64,000 nt of DNA from Rothia mucilaginosa (GCF_001548235.1 NZ_AP014938.1:2228717-2292716), one strand, 5' to 3'. Counted from the first letter of the stretch, positions 20,288 to 30,025 are shown. The notes: generated by a model from the sequence alone, not told the origin. Program-made: numbers and translations.

Positions 20288-20539
20288 TTAGACCGTAGCA
20301 AAGCTACCAGTACGAGCCGCTTCCTTCGCGGCCAGCTCATCCGCATGACCGTACGCGTAGAAAATCTTCGCGTCATCCAGCTCAGCGAAACGAGCCAGGT
20401 AGCGGCACACCGCGCCACGCTGAGCCTTCGTCATCGAGGACAGCAGCACAGGGTCCGGGTGAGTAATGCCGTTGTCGCGGCTCGGTGCCGAATCGCCAAG
20501 TTCCGGCTCGTAATCATAGGCAATATTGGTGAAGCTCAT
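20288..20539 (-). CDS. Small protein of unknown function, paralogue 1 of tandem pair
   Basis: 83 residues from the ATG at 20539 (MSFTNIAYDYEPEL), with an AAGG site; codons upstream to 20611 are rejected. It is soluble and acidic at the N-terminus, with a helical C-terminal half (RGAVCRYLARFAELDDAKIF). It shares the block HPDPVLLSxMTxAxRGAV and ELDDAKIFYAYGHA with the gene at 20904-21155. No family was recognised. The long block of near-identity, visible in DNA as well, shows recent duplication or strong constraint. Confidence 0.7.
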   Translation of the reverse strand: MSFTNIAYDYEPELGDSAPSRDNGITHPDPVLLSSMTKAQRGAVCRYLARFAELDDAKIFYAYGHADELAAKEAARTGSFATV

Positions 20540-20672
20540 CGGCGAGAACCTTTCCTTAGGGCGTTTCTTAGGGCAGCACCGCAACAATGCAGACGCTACC
20601 GGAGGTAACACCGCGAAAAGAACCTACGGAGATCATCGGAAGTCTCTTCGCAGTAGTGGTTGTGATATCTCT

Positions 20673-20701
20673 AAACTACCCAAGAGCTAATCAATGTTCA
20701 A
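20673..20701 (-). promoter_or_regulatory. Candidate promoter of the small gene at 20288-20539
   Basis: Minus-strand TTGAAC (20696-20701), a 17-base spacer, then TAGTTT (20673-20678). The -35 is good and the -10 weak. It sits about 135 bases upstream of the start. Confidence 0.35.
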
Positions 20702-20844
20702 GAACCATCAGGGAACGCCCCCATAGTGGACACGTCCCCGGTTGTCAGGAAGAAATCAGGGGCATCATAGCGGCATACGACCGCCGAGTTCCCCACCAAA
20801 CTAAAACCCACCCGAAAGCCAGCGTGAAAGCCAGCCCGAAAAGC

Positions 20845-20885
20845 AGAAATGCTGCCGCACTCACAAAGAGTGCAGCAGCATTTCT
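20845..20885 (-). terminator. Terminator of the small gene at 20904
   Basis: A near-perfect stem (AGAAATGCTGC..GCACTC / GAGTGC..GCAGCATTTCT) with a 5-base loop, 18 bases after the stop. It separates the two small paralogues into different transcripts. The remaining sequence from 20540 to 20844 has no gene. Confidence 0.85.
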
Positions 20886-20903
20886 AAAAACTAACGATGC
20901 AGG

Positions 20904-21155
20904 CTACGCCATAGTTGCGTAGAGACCGCGTTCAGCATCCTTACGAGCCAGTTCGTAAGCGTGACCGTACGCGTAGAAAATCTTTGCGTCATCCAGCTCA
21001 GCGAAGCGCGCCAAGTAGCGGTAAACAGCTCCTCGTTCTGCGCTGGTCATGTCGGAAAGCAACACGGGGTCCGGGTGCATGACGCCGTAATTGTGTACAG
21101 AAGCAGACCCGCCGCATGCAGGTTCGTATGCGGGGGTGATCATAGTCTGAGTCAC
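20904..21155 (-). CDS. Small protein of unknown function, paralogue 2 of tandem pair
   Basis: 83 residues if translation begins at the GTG at 21155, or 79 from the in-frame ATG at 21143; GAAAG lies ten bases before the GTG. The C-terminal 50 residues are almost the same as paralogue 1 (RYLARFAELDDAKIFYAYGH), while the first 25 diverge apart from YEP and the HPDPVLLS entry. No membrane segment or known domain. Each copy has its own terminator, so the pair is not a simple operon. Confidence 0.7.
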   Translation of the reverse strand: MTQTMITPAYEPACGGSASVHNYGVMHPDPVLLSDMTSAERGAVYRYLARFAELDDAKIFYAYGHAYELARKDAERGLYATMA

Positions 21156-21334
21156 CAGTATTCATCTTTCGTTGGTGCGCACGGTTGTGAGGCGTACGCG
21201 AAGTTGAGTGATAGATACTGCCAACACCACCTCGACAAGCGCCGAAATAGTATCCGCAGTGCTGAATATATTACCGTGGATACGGAGACTACGCCAATTA
21301 GAATCATCCAAACCCCAGCAAATCTTAGGTGCAC
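21152..21334 (-). CDS. Doubtful small membrane ORF overlapping the next start
   Basis: A 60-codon frame with a GTG start. It encodes one hydrophobic segment (GVWMILIGVVSVSTVIYSAL) and a basic tail. Its TGA overlaps the GTG start of the 83-residue gene in a GTGA arrangement, as in translational coupling. There is no clear ribosome-binding site and the frame is open further upstream into the hydrolase gene, so it may be chance. Confidence 0.2.
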   Translation of the reverse strand: MHLRFAGVWMILIGVVSVSTVIYSALRILFRRLSRWCWQYLSLNFAYASQPCAPTKDEYW

Positions 21335-21386
21335 ACGAATGCATAAAAATTCTGGGGTGCCCTTCCAACGGCACCACCTAAGCGCC

Positions 21387-24010
21387 CTAAACTACAGCGC
21401 TCTGTCCTGCTTTACTCTCCTGCTTTTTCTCCCCTGCGAGGTTATGTTCCTCTGCATCCTCAGCGTCTTCATCCTCACCATCAAGACCCAGAAGAGCCGT
21501 CACCATCGGCAAAGGATTGAACTCGCTCAGCTGACCCGTGCGGTCCACCTTGCGCATCATGAACGCACGTTGCAAACGCCGCTGAGTCCACGGCGAAAGC
21601 ACCATCATCAGCAGCGCCTCCACCACAAAAATGCCGACCAGAATCCACAGCAGCAGATCCGAAGAACCCGCCTGCTCACGCAGCTGCTGAGCATCCGCCA
21701 CCAGACGGTCGAATCCCTCCGAATGCAGACGCGACGTATCAAGCCCCGTCAACGCGGACAGGCTCACCGGCGACGTCACATTCAGTAGCACCGACAGCAT
21801 CAGCAGAAGCACCGCATACAGCCCGTAATGCATGGTGCGCATCCACTTCTTCACGCGCGCAAAACCGTGGTTCAGTTCCGTACCAATATCGGTGAAAGCC
21901 TCCGCCTTCTGCGCCTGCTCACCCGCCGGCATCATGTGCGGCACCAGGCGGTGCGCAAGCATCAACGGCACCGGCGAGCACGCATCAAAATACTGCATGT
22001 GACTATTCACCGACGGGCCCGGCAGGGTCACAAAGCTGACGTCTACATCGGCGGGCTGAGTAATATTCGACCTGCCGATACTGTCACCACGAGCAGAAAT
22101 CTCGCACCGGTCAACCACATCAAGGTCCTGCAGCATCGGCGCGTAGGCGCGCACATACAGGTGGCAGGCGCTACGCACCGACATCATAAGCACCAGAATC
22201 AGCGCGCCCCAAAACGCCACGGAGGCGGCGGTCAGCTCAGGGACCGCGCCCTCAACACGCAATTGAGCCAGCAGCAGCATGAACACCGCGTACAGCATGA
22301 AAACGCCGTGCACGAAGAGCAGCGGAATCAGCCACTTCACGTAGGCGCGCGTGCCGTACGGGTTGACCAGGCGCACATTCGCCGGGGTGTTTACCGAGGT
22401 AGTTGCGGAGGCGCTTTCCCGTGCACTCTTTCGGCCAATACGGGCCCTGCCCTTGAAGGCACCCGGCACGCTCGCAACCACGGGTACCACACTCAACGCT
22501 AGGGGCACCAGCATCGTATAGTGCAGCAGCGAACGGTACGGACCAAACAGCAGGGACGCCTCCACAAGCCAGGAGAACGCCGCAACCGCGCTCACCCACA
22601 GAAGCATGGCGCGGTTACGGTAGCCGCCCGCGGCATCCAGGTGCCCCGGAATGTCGTTGCGGTCACTAGCGATAATGCTAATCGGGACCACGCCACTACC
22701 CAGGCCGTAGAAGAAACGAATCGGCTTCTTACCCGCCGCCGCACGACGGCGCAGAAGCTCATAGCTCAAATAGCCGCCCTGCGAATGGGCAATAATGCCC
22801 ACCGCATCGCTACGGGAACTCAAATCGTCCAGCTGACGATCCAGACGCGCATAAATACGCTCCAAATCGCGCGACTCCGGGCTGGTCGCCGTCTGAATCA
22901 GCTGCGTCGGAATAGCCTTCACCAGCGCCCACAGCTCACGGGCACGACGAGCCAAAACCCAGCCCACAATACCCAGACCGAGCACCGCTGCCAGACCCGT
23001 AAACGCACCCTGTGGAGTACCCAGAGACGCCACAAAAGCATCGCGGAAAGTCATTACAGCCATTGCCGCCAGCACCAGGCACAGCGCCACGTTCACAAAC
23101 CGCGCCGTAGAACGCAACAGGTGCCCGGCACGCTCACGCCAGGTCGCGCCGGGGCGCTCATAGTAGAAACAGAACATCAAAAACAGCGGCAAAACCGACA
23201 CCAACCAGGGCAAATGCTCCTTCAACGGGCGGTAATGCCTGGGCCGCCAGAAGCCCTCCTGAAAAAGGAGGCTGCGGCGAGTGACCGTGCGAACCGGGCG
23301 CGGCTTCGGCTGAGGCAGGCGCGGAAGCTCAAGGTTCGGCAGCTCGATATTCGGGAAATCAATGTTCGGGAGCTCTACCTTGGGAAGCTCAATTTTCGGC
23401 AGCTCAATCTTAGGGAGCTCCACTTTAGGCAGTTCCACCTTGGGCAACTCCACTTTGGGCAGCTCCACCTTCGGAAGTTCAATTTTCGGCAGACTGATTT
23501 TTGTAGATTCTTTGGGCTCGGAGGCTTCGGCGGTTCTTCCTGCGCGGAGTTCTCTTCAACCTGAGGGCTTTCCTCAACCGGGTCAGCAGGGTACTCCGTG
23601 CGCTCAATCGTCAACGAATACGTCAACTCGCTGTGGTGGCTCAGCGGGTTCACCTCGGCGGCAAGCGGGAGGGTATCGCCGTCAGGAATCACCTCAACAC
23701 GAACCCGCGCAGAAGCCTCCGCATCGGGGTTCTCTTCGGAGGGGGCGCCAGAGGAAAGGGCTACAGAATCCGCACCCGTGTTCAGCGCCAGCAGAGTCTG
23801 CACACTATGCGCCACCGGCTTGCCAAAATACGCGAGCGTCTCGCCGTGATTCTGGTAGCCGATACCGTGAACCAGTAGCACCGCCGCATCATGATGCTGA
23901 CCCTTGCGGTGCAGGGCACTCTTCGGGTGCGCAGAAGCATACTCAGCCAGCCGCCGTTGCTCACCGTCAGGCAGCGCACTACCCTTCAGCAGATGAGGCA
24001 CCTTCGACAT
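21387..24010 (-). pseudogene. Membrane-embedded alpha/beta hydrolase, split by a frameshift
   Basis: Two overlapping frames make one protein of about 870 residues. The N-terminal piece starts at 24010 (MSKVPHLLKG) behind a perfect AGGAGGTGAG and has AVLLVHGIGYQNHGE, a hydrolase oxyanion loop. The C-terminal piece has IIAHSQGGYLSYELL (nucleophile elbow), several membrane segments in three groups, and NSHMQYFDACSPVP, which likely holds the catalytic His. Neither piece alone has a complete triad. The frames switch at or close to an A5 run (minus strand, 23498-23502): a one-base step back there joins NLQK to ISLPKIELPK. The C-terminal frame has no start of its own except a GTG inside a repeat. 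Substrate is unknown; ester or lipid hydrolysis at the membrane is likely. Confidence 0.75.
23319..23498 (-). repeat. In-frame 15-bp tandem repeat coding (V/I)ELPK
   Basis: Twelve consecutive pentads (ISLPK, IELPK, VELPK four times, IELPK twice, VELPN, IDFPN, IELPN, LELPR) form a linker between the hydrolase halves, directly after the frameshift site. Unit length is a multiple of three, so copy-number change would keep the frame. Confidence 0.9.
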
Positions 24011-24119
24011 GCCTCTCACCTCCTCGCCTCTGCGCACAGCGCACCCGCAAACCCGCGTGCCAACGCCCAACCCGGGACAAACCTGCCCCTCACTAGAACA
24101 CTACAGCACGACTAGAAAA

Positions 24120-26531
24120 TCACAGCACGTCCAAGCCGTCACAGCGAATCTGAACCGGGCGCTCCCCCACGTTCTTCTTCAACGCCGCAATCGTTGCACG
24201 CGTAGCACGCAACTCACGAGTCACCTGCTGAGCAATGCCATACGAGAAAAACATCAGGGTACGCCAATCGCCCTGAACCGGCGCCTCCTCAGAATCCTCC
24301 TCAAGAGACTCCGACCAGGCAAAATACCCCTGATCCAGAGGAACCGGACCCACAATACGCAACTGCTCACGCACCCGCTCCGGCAGCGCAGAAGAGCCCA
24401 AGAACTCCTCCATGAAGGCGCGAACATCCGCCTCCGCACCGGTCACCGCAGCCGTACGAACCGCCGGAGGCAGACCCGTCTGAGCGCGCTCCTCCAGCTC
24501 CTCACGTGCAAACCACGCCGGATCCCAACGCACCAGCGCCTGCTCCACCGGCGACGGCGAAGCAGTCGTCACCACCGTACCCTCAAGAGCCGCCGGACGA
24601 ACCAACGCCGCCGCATTCAGCCAGCGACGCAACGCCGCCTCCGGAGCACGCAACGAATCAAAACGAAGCATCTTATCGGCATCCAGAAGAAGCGCCGCCG
24701 CATAGCCGCCAAAAGCCACCGGCTCAGCACCCGGAGTCGCCACCACCAACGCAGGCTCAGGACCAACCGACGCGCGCACATGGTCACCAGCCGAAGAAAT
24801 CACCGGAACATTCGGGAACGCACGGCCCAACTCCTCAGCAGTACGAGTCGCACCCGCCGCCGAATAACGCCAATGCGTAAAACCACACTCAGAACAACGC
24901 CACTGCTGCGCCAAATGACCGCACCACGAACACGACGGAACCGACGAACCCGAAGCCACCGACAAAGGCCCACTACACTCGCCACAACGCGCCGGCATGC
25001 GGCAACGCTCACACGAAAACGACGGAATATAACCGCTACGCGCCACCTGCACCAACACAGGACCACGCGCCAACGCCCGACGAGCATGCTCAAACGCCAG
25101 GTGAGGAATACGCGCCATCGCCGCCAACGGGTCACGCGCCAACTCAAACTCCGAACCCGTCGAAAAAATACGCGGCGAAAAATCACGCACCAACGCACGC
25201 GGCGCACGCACATGAGACGCCCAGCGTGTACGCACCAGACGCGCCGCCTCACTACTCATGCTGAACCCGGCAAACAGCGCCGCAGTATTCTCAGCAGAAG
25301 CACGCAGAAGCAACACATCACGGGCATGACAATACGGGGCGCGCTGCTCCACCAGCGAAGAATCGCCGTCATCCCAGCACACCACCAGGCCCAGGTTCGC
25401 CACCGGCGCGTAGGCGGCAGCGCGGGTACCAATCACCACCGGCACCTGCCCCAAGCGCGCCTTCACAAACCCGTGATAGCGAGTATGCGGAGTCGAATCA
25501 GAACTCAAACGCACAAACGAGTCAGCCGGCAGACGCTCGGCGAGCGCCGCCTCCAGAAGATCCAGGTTCTTAGCGGTCGGAACCACCGCAATAGCGCCGC
25601 GACCACTGGCAGCAGCAGCCGCGAGTGCGGTCGCCAAAACATCCGCCCACGTGTGCTCCAGGTGACCGGGAAGAACCGTCATCACGGCGCGGGTCGCGGC
25701 ACCGGCGGCAACATCTTCAATGAACTCCGCGCCGTTCTCGTAATCAGAGAAGACGGAGGCGGCATCCGGCGCGTCCGGGTTCAGCGCCGGTGGGTCCAGC
25801 ACGAAGGGTGCGGGAGCGCCGGGGGTGGCAAGCCACGCGTACGGGTCGGTAGCGATGGAAGTAGCGGCGCTGGAGGCAGCGGAGGCGGTAGAAGGCCCAG
25901 ATTCCGTGCTCTCGGAAGCCACATGCTCGGAAGCCGCGCTCTCGGGAGCATCGGAAGTGCTTACCGGAGCAGAATCACCCAAATACGCCGACTCATAACC
26001 CGGCAGAAGGGGCGCGTACTTCTTATCCAGCGCGGCAATGCGCGGCGGCACCGCCAGGCGCAGCACGTTCGCCACCGTGGAGGCGTAACGGTCGGCGAGC
26101 GCCTCGGCAAGCGCAAAAATTTCGGGCGCAACAGAGGGCACACGCGACAGCACCGACTTGAGCGGCAGCAGCGAGGTGCGCGTCCAATCAGTCGTGGCGG
26201 CGCGCTCCTCAATGTAACCGGTCAGCTCGTGGCCGTTGAACAGCACACGCACGCGGGCGCCGGGCACCGCATCCTCACTCAGTTCAGCGGGCACACGGTA
26301 ATCAAATGTGCGGTCCACCTGCGGCAGGGTGCTATCCACGCGCACACGCGCCACAGGGTTCGGCACGCCGCTCGCCTCCAACTCGGCGGCAACGTTCACC
26401 GGCTCCGGGGCAGCCGGAATCAGGGCATCACGAAGAGCAGGAAATCCCTGCAACAGGTCAAGCTGTTGCAGGGATTCCTGCTGAGCACCCAACGGTGCTG
26501 AAGAGTTCGATTCAGAACTGCTCTGAGTCAC
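24120..26531 (-). CDS. priA: PriA-like primosome protein lacking helicase motifs
   Basis: 803 residues. PriA restarts stalled replication forks. The N-terminal DNA-binding domain is clear (VARVRVDSTLPQVDRTFDYRVP, about residue 60), as is the zinc-binding cluster CERCRMPARCGECSG ... CSWCG ... CSEC. The Walker A is missing (VVPTAKNLDLL follows directly on a Gly/Ala stretch), and the DEXH box is replaced by WDDGD. Such helicase-dead PriA is usual in Actinobacteria. There is an Ala/Ser/Glu-rich insert at about 185-235. The start used is a GTG at 26531 with GAGGAG 13 bases upstream; homology only begins near residue 55, so a later start is possible. It follows metK by 33 bases. Confidence 0.88.
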   Translation of the reverse strand: MTQSSSESNSSAPLGAQQESLQQLDLLQGFPALRDALIPAAPEPVNVAAELEASGVPNPVARVRVDSTLPQVDRTFDYRVPAELSEDAVPGARVRVLFNGHELTGYIEERAATTDWTRTSLLPLKSVLSRVPSVAPEIFALAEALADRYASTVANVLRLAVPPRIAALDKKYAPLLPGYESAYLGDSAPVSTSDAPESAASEHVASESTESGPSTASAASSAATSIATDPYAWLATPGAPAPFVLDPPALNPDAPDAASVFSDYENGAEFIEDVAAGAATRAVMTVLPGHLEHTWADVLATALAAAAASGRGAIAVVPTAKNLDLLEAALAERLPADSFVRLSSDSTPHTRYHGFVKARLGQVPVVIGTRAAAYAPVANLGLVVCWDDGDSSLVEQRAPYCHARDVLLLRASAENTAALFAGFSMSSEAARLVRTRWASHVRAPRALVRDFSPRIFSTGSEFELARDPLAAMARIPHLAFEHARRALARGPVLVQVARSGYIPSFSCERCRMPARCGECSGPLSVASGSSVPSCSWCGHLAQQWRCSECGFTHWRYSAAGATRTAEELGRAFPNVPVISSAGDHVRASVGPEPALVVATPGAEPVAFGGYAAALLLDADKMLRFDSLRAPEAALRRWLNAAALVRPAALEGTVVTTASPSPVEQALVRWDPAWFAREELEERAQTGLPPAVRTAAVTGAEADVRAFMEEFLGSSALPERVREQLRIVGPVPLDQGYFAWSESLEEDSEEAPVQGDWRTLMFFSYGIAQQVTRELRATRATIAALKKNVGERPVQIRCDGLDVL
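26443..26476 (-). terminator. Perfect hairpin at the start of priA
   Basis: A 14-bp perfect stem (AATCCCTGCAACAG / CTGTTGCAGGGATT) with a 6-base loop. It lies inside the first 30 codons of the priA frame and about 90 bases after the metK stop. It could be the metK terminator, or a control element for priA. Confidence 0.45.
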
Positions 26532-26564
26532 CCGAATCAGCGTGCTCCTCTACCCTGACAGATA

Positions 26565-27779
26565 TTAGGAGGAGGACACTGCCGAACGCAGTGCATCCAC
26601 GCGGTTCAGGCGCTCCCAGGTGAATTCCGGCTCGGTACGACCGAAGTGGCCGTGAGCTGCGGTCTTCTTGTAAATCGGGCGGCGCAGATCCAGTTCGTTA
26701 ATGATTGCCAGCGGGCGCAGGTCGAAGACCTCACGCACAGCCTTCTCAATCTTGATCGGGTCGACCTTCTCGGTGCCGAAGGTTTCAACGTACAGACCGA
26801 CCGGCGCTGCCTGGCCGATAGCGTACGCAACCTGAACCTCGGCGCGGTCAGCAAGACCGGCACCCACAATGTTCTTCGCAACCCAACGCATTGCGTACGC
26901 TGCGGAACGGTCCACCTTCGACGGGTCCTTACCGGAGAACGCGCCACCACCGTGACGAGCCGAACCGCCGTAGGTGTCCACAATAATCTTGCGGCCGGTC
27001 AGGCCCGCGTCACCCACGGGACCACCCTGAACGAAGCGGCCAGCGGGGTTCACAATGAACTTGGCGTTGGAGGAATCCAGCTCGACGCTGCCCAAAACCG
27101 GTGCGATAACGTGCTTCTCAATGTCCGCACGCAGGTCAGCCAGGTCGTAGCTTGCGGTGTGCTGGCTCGAAACAACCACGGTGTCCACGGAGACAGGCAC
27201 GTTGTTCGAATCGTAGCCGAGGGTCACCTGAGTCTTGCCGTCGGGGCGCAGCTCGGTCAGCAGGCCGTCCTTACGGACCTTGGTCAGACGCTCAGAGAGG
27301 CGGTGCGCCAGCCAAATCGGGGCGGGCATCAGCACGTTCGTCTCGTTGGATGCGTAACCGAACATGATGCCCTGGTCTCCCGCACCCTGGCGGTCGTACT
27401 CGTCAGCAGCAATACCCTGACGAACCTCGAGGGACTCGTACACGCCGGCGTTAATGTCCGGGGACTGCTCACCAATGGAGACGGACACGCCGCAGAACTC
27501 GCCGTCGAAGCCGCGGGTGGAGGAATCGTAGCCGATACCCAGAATGGTCTCGCGCACGATGGAGGGGATTTCGACGTAGCTGGAGGTGGTCACCTCACCA
27601 GCAACATGCACCTGACCGGTGGTTACCATGGTCTCCACAGCAACGTTCGCTGCGGGATCCTGGGCGATGATGCCGTCAAGGATGGCGTCAGAAATCTGGT
27701 CACAAATCTTATCGGGGTGGCCTTCAGTCACCGACTCGCTGGTGAATAGGCGCAGATGGTTATTACTCACGGTTTCCAC
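26565..27779 (-). CDS. metK: S-adenosylmethionine synthetase
   Basis: 404 residues with a GTG start at 27779; the GTG three codons later ([21 protein letters not shown]) is an equally good choice. It makes S-adenosylmethionine from ATP and methionine. The signatures are [25 protein letters not shown] and [19 protein letters not shown], and the C-terminal GHFGR. Length is normal. No SAM riboswitch was seen in the 189-base leader region. It is followed closely by priA, as in many relatives. Confidence 0.97.
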   Translation of the reverse strand: METVSNNHLRLFTSESVTEGHPDKICDQISDAILDGIIAQDPAANVAVETMVTTGQVHVAGEVTTSSYVEIPSIVRETILGIGYDSSTRGFDGEFCGVSVSIGEQSPDINAGVYESLEVRQGIAADEYDRQGAGDQGIMFGYASNETNVLMPAPIWLAHRLSERLTKVRKDGLLTELRPDGKTQVTLGYDSNNVPVSVDTVVVSSQHTASYDLADLRADIEKHVIAPVLGSVELDSSNAKFIVNPAGRFVQGGPVGDAGLTGRKIIVDTYGGSARHGGGAFSGKDPSKVDRSAAYAMRWVAKNIVGAGLADRAEVQVAYAIGQAAPVGLYVETFGTEKVDPIKIEKAVREVFDLRPLAIINELDLRRPIYKKTAAHGHFGRTEPEFTWERLNRVDALRSAVSSS

Positions 27780-27905
27780 TCTACTGGTTGAGGGCGCGCG
27801 AAGATAGCGCGCTCGTAATGATGACGGTTTCCTTCAATTATGACACGTTTGTTAAGCCCGATTACGAGGCGGGGTGTTGCGTTCACACCCCGGGCGGGCC
27901 TTCAC

Positions 27906-27981
27906 CCAGCGCCAGCCAGAGGATTAGGTCAGCGCCAGCAGGCACTTAGGCCAGCGCCAGCCAGAGGATTAGGTCAGCGCC
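27906..27981. repeat. Tandem repeat at the 3' end of uvrC
   Basis: A 31-base sequence (starting CCAGCGCCAGCCAGAGGATT) is present exactly at 27906-27936 and 27951-27981. A weaker unit in between gives a period near 22. The second copy includes the uvrC stop codon, so the end of uvrC has been duplicated downstream. Confidence 0.85.
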
Positions 27982-29909
27982 GCCAGAATCTTCTGAGCCA
28001 ACGCCGGACCAATACCCGGTACCGCCGTCAGTTCCTCGGCGCTCGCCTGCTTAATCTGAGCCACCGACCCGAAGTGCTTAATCAGCGCGGAACGCTTCAC
28101 CTCGCCCAGACCGGGCACCTCATCCAGGGCGGAGGCGACCATCGCCTTACCGCGCTTGGAACGGTGGAAGGTGATAGCGAAACGGTGCGCCTCATCGCGG
28201 ATGCGCTGCACCAGGTACAGCGCCTGCGAGGTGCGCGGCAGCACGACCGGGTAGTCGTCGTCCGGTAGCCACAGCTCCTCCAGGCGCTTAGCGATGCCGG
28301 CAACGTGCACGTCCGTGATGCCCAGGTCGCTCAGCGCGGCGGAGGCGGCAGCCACCTGAGGCGGGCCACCGTCCACGAGCACCAGGTTCGGCGGGTAGGC
28401 GAACTTCGCAGGCTCGGGCGTGGAGGCGTCAATCTCGCCGGACTGCACGGGGGTTGCCTCGCGTTCCGCCTGCTGCGCCAGGTGCCTCTTGAATCGGCGC
28501 GTAATGACGTCGTACATGCTGGCGGTATCGTCGCGTGCGGCGTCGCCGGTAATGCCGTAGGTGCGGTAGGCGTTCTTCGCGGGCATGCCGTCCTCAAAGA
28601 CGACCATGGAGGCGACCACGTTCGTGCCCTGCACATGCGAAATGTCGTAGCACTCGATGCGCAGCAGCGGGTCGGGCAGTTCCAGCGCCTCCTGTAGCTC
28701 CACGAGGGAGGCGCTACGGGTGGTCAAATCGCCCGCACGGCGGCTCTTGTGCAGGGTCAGCGACTGGCGCGCATTCTCGGCGACCGTCTTCATGAGTTCT
28801 GCCTTGTCGCCGCGCTGCGGGACGCTAATCTCCACGGGCCCGCCGCGCACCTCCGCCAGCCAGGACGCCAGCTGTTCCTTATTCTCGGGCTCCACCGGCA
28901 CGAGCACGGAACGCGGAATATCGTAGCTGTTCAGGCTCTTCTCGGCGTCCTTCTGGGAGGCGAGGCTCGCCGCAATATCGCTGTACACCTGCGCGATGAG
29001 CTGCTCGATGAGCTGCGCGTCGGTGCTGTCGTTGACCTTCTCCACAATCCAGCCGCGCTGGCCGCGGATCCTGCCGCCGCGCACGAAGAACACCTGAACG
29101 GACGCCTCCAGGTCGTCCTCAGCGTAGGCGAACAGGTCGGCATCCACGGTCGCGCCGAGCACCACGGCGTTACGTTCAAACGCCTTAGTCAGCGCGGCAA
29201 TATCGTCACGAAGAATCGCGGCGCGCTCAAAGTCCATATCAGCGGCGGCGGCTTTCATTTCCGCGGTCAACTGGGCGATATGCTTCTCAGCACCACCACC
29301 CATAAACCGGGTCAGCCCGCGTGCCAACTCGCGATGCTCCTCGGCGCTAATCTTGCCCACGCACGGCGCCGCACACTTATCGATATAACCGAGCAGGCAG
29401 GGCCGGCCGCTATTCTTCGCGCGGTTAAACACGCCGTTCGTGCAGGTGCGCACCGGGAACACACGCAGCAACGCATCCAGGGTTTCACGAATCGCCCACG
29501 CCTGCGAGTACGGACCAAAATAGCGCACGCCCTTACGGCGCTCACCGCGGGTCACCATGGCGCGCGGGTACACGTCATTGACGGTAATCGCCAGGTACGG
29601 GTACGACTTATCGTCGCGGAACGCAATGTTGAACCGCGGCAAAAACTCCTTAATCCAGGTGTATTCGAGCTGCAGCGATTCCATTTCGCTCGCCACCACG
29701 GTCCACTCCACGCTCGCCGCCGTATGCACCATTGCGTAGGTCTTCGGGCTCAGCGTCTGCGGGGACGCAAAATAGCTGTTGAGGCGGTTACGCAGGTTCT
29801 TCGCCTTACCCACGTAGATGACGCGGCCGTCGGCATCGCGGAAACGGTAAACGCCCGGGTCGGTGGGGATTTCGCCGGGGGCGGGGCGGTAGCTGGAGGG
29901 CTCTGCCAT
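27969..29909 (-). CDS. uvrC: UvrABC excinuclease subunit C
   Basis: 646 residues from the ATG at 29909 (MAEPSSYRPAPGEIPTDPG), preceded by GAGGAG; the longer frame to 30056 crosses a terminator and is rejected. UvrC makes both incisions around DNA damage. Domains in order are the GIY-YIG nuclease (GVYRFRDADGRVIYVGKAKN), a Cys cluster, the UVR motif (ADMDFERAAILRDDI), the RNase-H-like nuclease (ECYDISHVQGTNVV ... LVLVDGG), and tandem helix-hairpin-helix at the end (VPGLGEVKRSALIKHFG, VPGIGPALAQKI). Confidence 0.97.
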   Translation of the reverse strand: MAEPSSYRPAPGEIPTDPGVYRFRDADGRVIYVGKAKNLRNRLNSYFASPQTLSPKTYAMVHTAASVEWTVVASEMESLQLEYTWIKEFLPRFNIAFRDDKSYPYLAITVNDVYPRAMVTRGERRKGVRYFGPYSQAWAIRETLDALLRVFPVRTCTNGVFNRAKNSGRPCLLGYIDKCAAPCVGKISAEEHRELARGLTRFMGGGAEKHIAQLTAEMKAAAADMDFERAAILRDDIAALTKAFERNAVVLGATVDADLFAYAEDDLEASVQVFFVRGGRIRGQRGWIVEKVNDSTDAQLIEQLIAQVYSDIAASLASQKDAEKSLNSYDIPRSVLVPVEPENKEQLASWLAEVRGGPVEISVPQRGDKAELMKTVAENARQSLTLHKSRRAGDLTTRSASLVELQEALELPDPLLRIECYDISHVQGTNVVASMVVFEDGMPAKNAYRTYGITGDAARDDTASMYDVITRRFKRHLAQQAEREATPVQSGEIDASTPEPAKFAYPPNLVLVDGGPPQVAAASAALSDLGITDVHVAGIAKRLEELWLPDDDYPVVLPRTSQALYLVQRIRDEAHRFAITFHRSKRGKAMVASALDEVPGLGEVKRSALIKHFGSVAQIKQASAEELTAVPGIGPALAQKILAALT

Positions 29910-30025
29910 GGGTACTTTCTCCTCGCTCTGCTGGGCTTTACGGTGGTTCTTTGCAGCGGTTCTCTTGGTGGGGCTCGCGAGACCGCCGGGGCCTGCCGAG
30001 GTCATCTCGGGCTCGCGCATACGAC

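Noticed and set aside
23466..23468. Independent GTG start for the C-terminal hydrolase frame
   Set aside because: The GTG is the Val codon of a VELPK repeat and has no ribosome-binding site; the frame is the continuation of the upstream piece.
24009..26501. 830-codon plus-strand open frame opposite priA
   Set aside because: Arg/His/Thr-rich translation with no domain. It is a GC-bias shadow of the priA coding strand, as are the long frames at 15370-17658, 31475-33571, 38427-40229, 42821-45130 and 60076-61758.
27906..27981. CRISPR array
   Set aside because: Only two exact copies with no true spacer, and one copy is part of the uvrC coding end.
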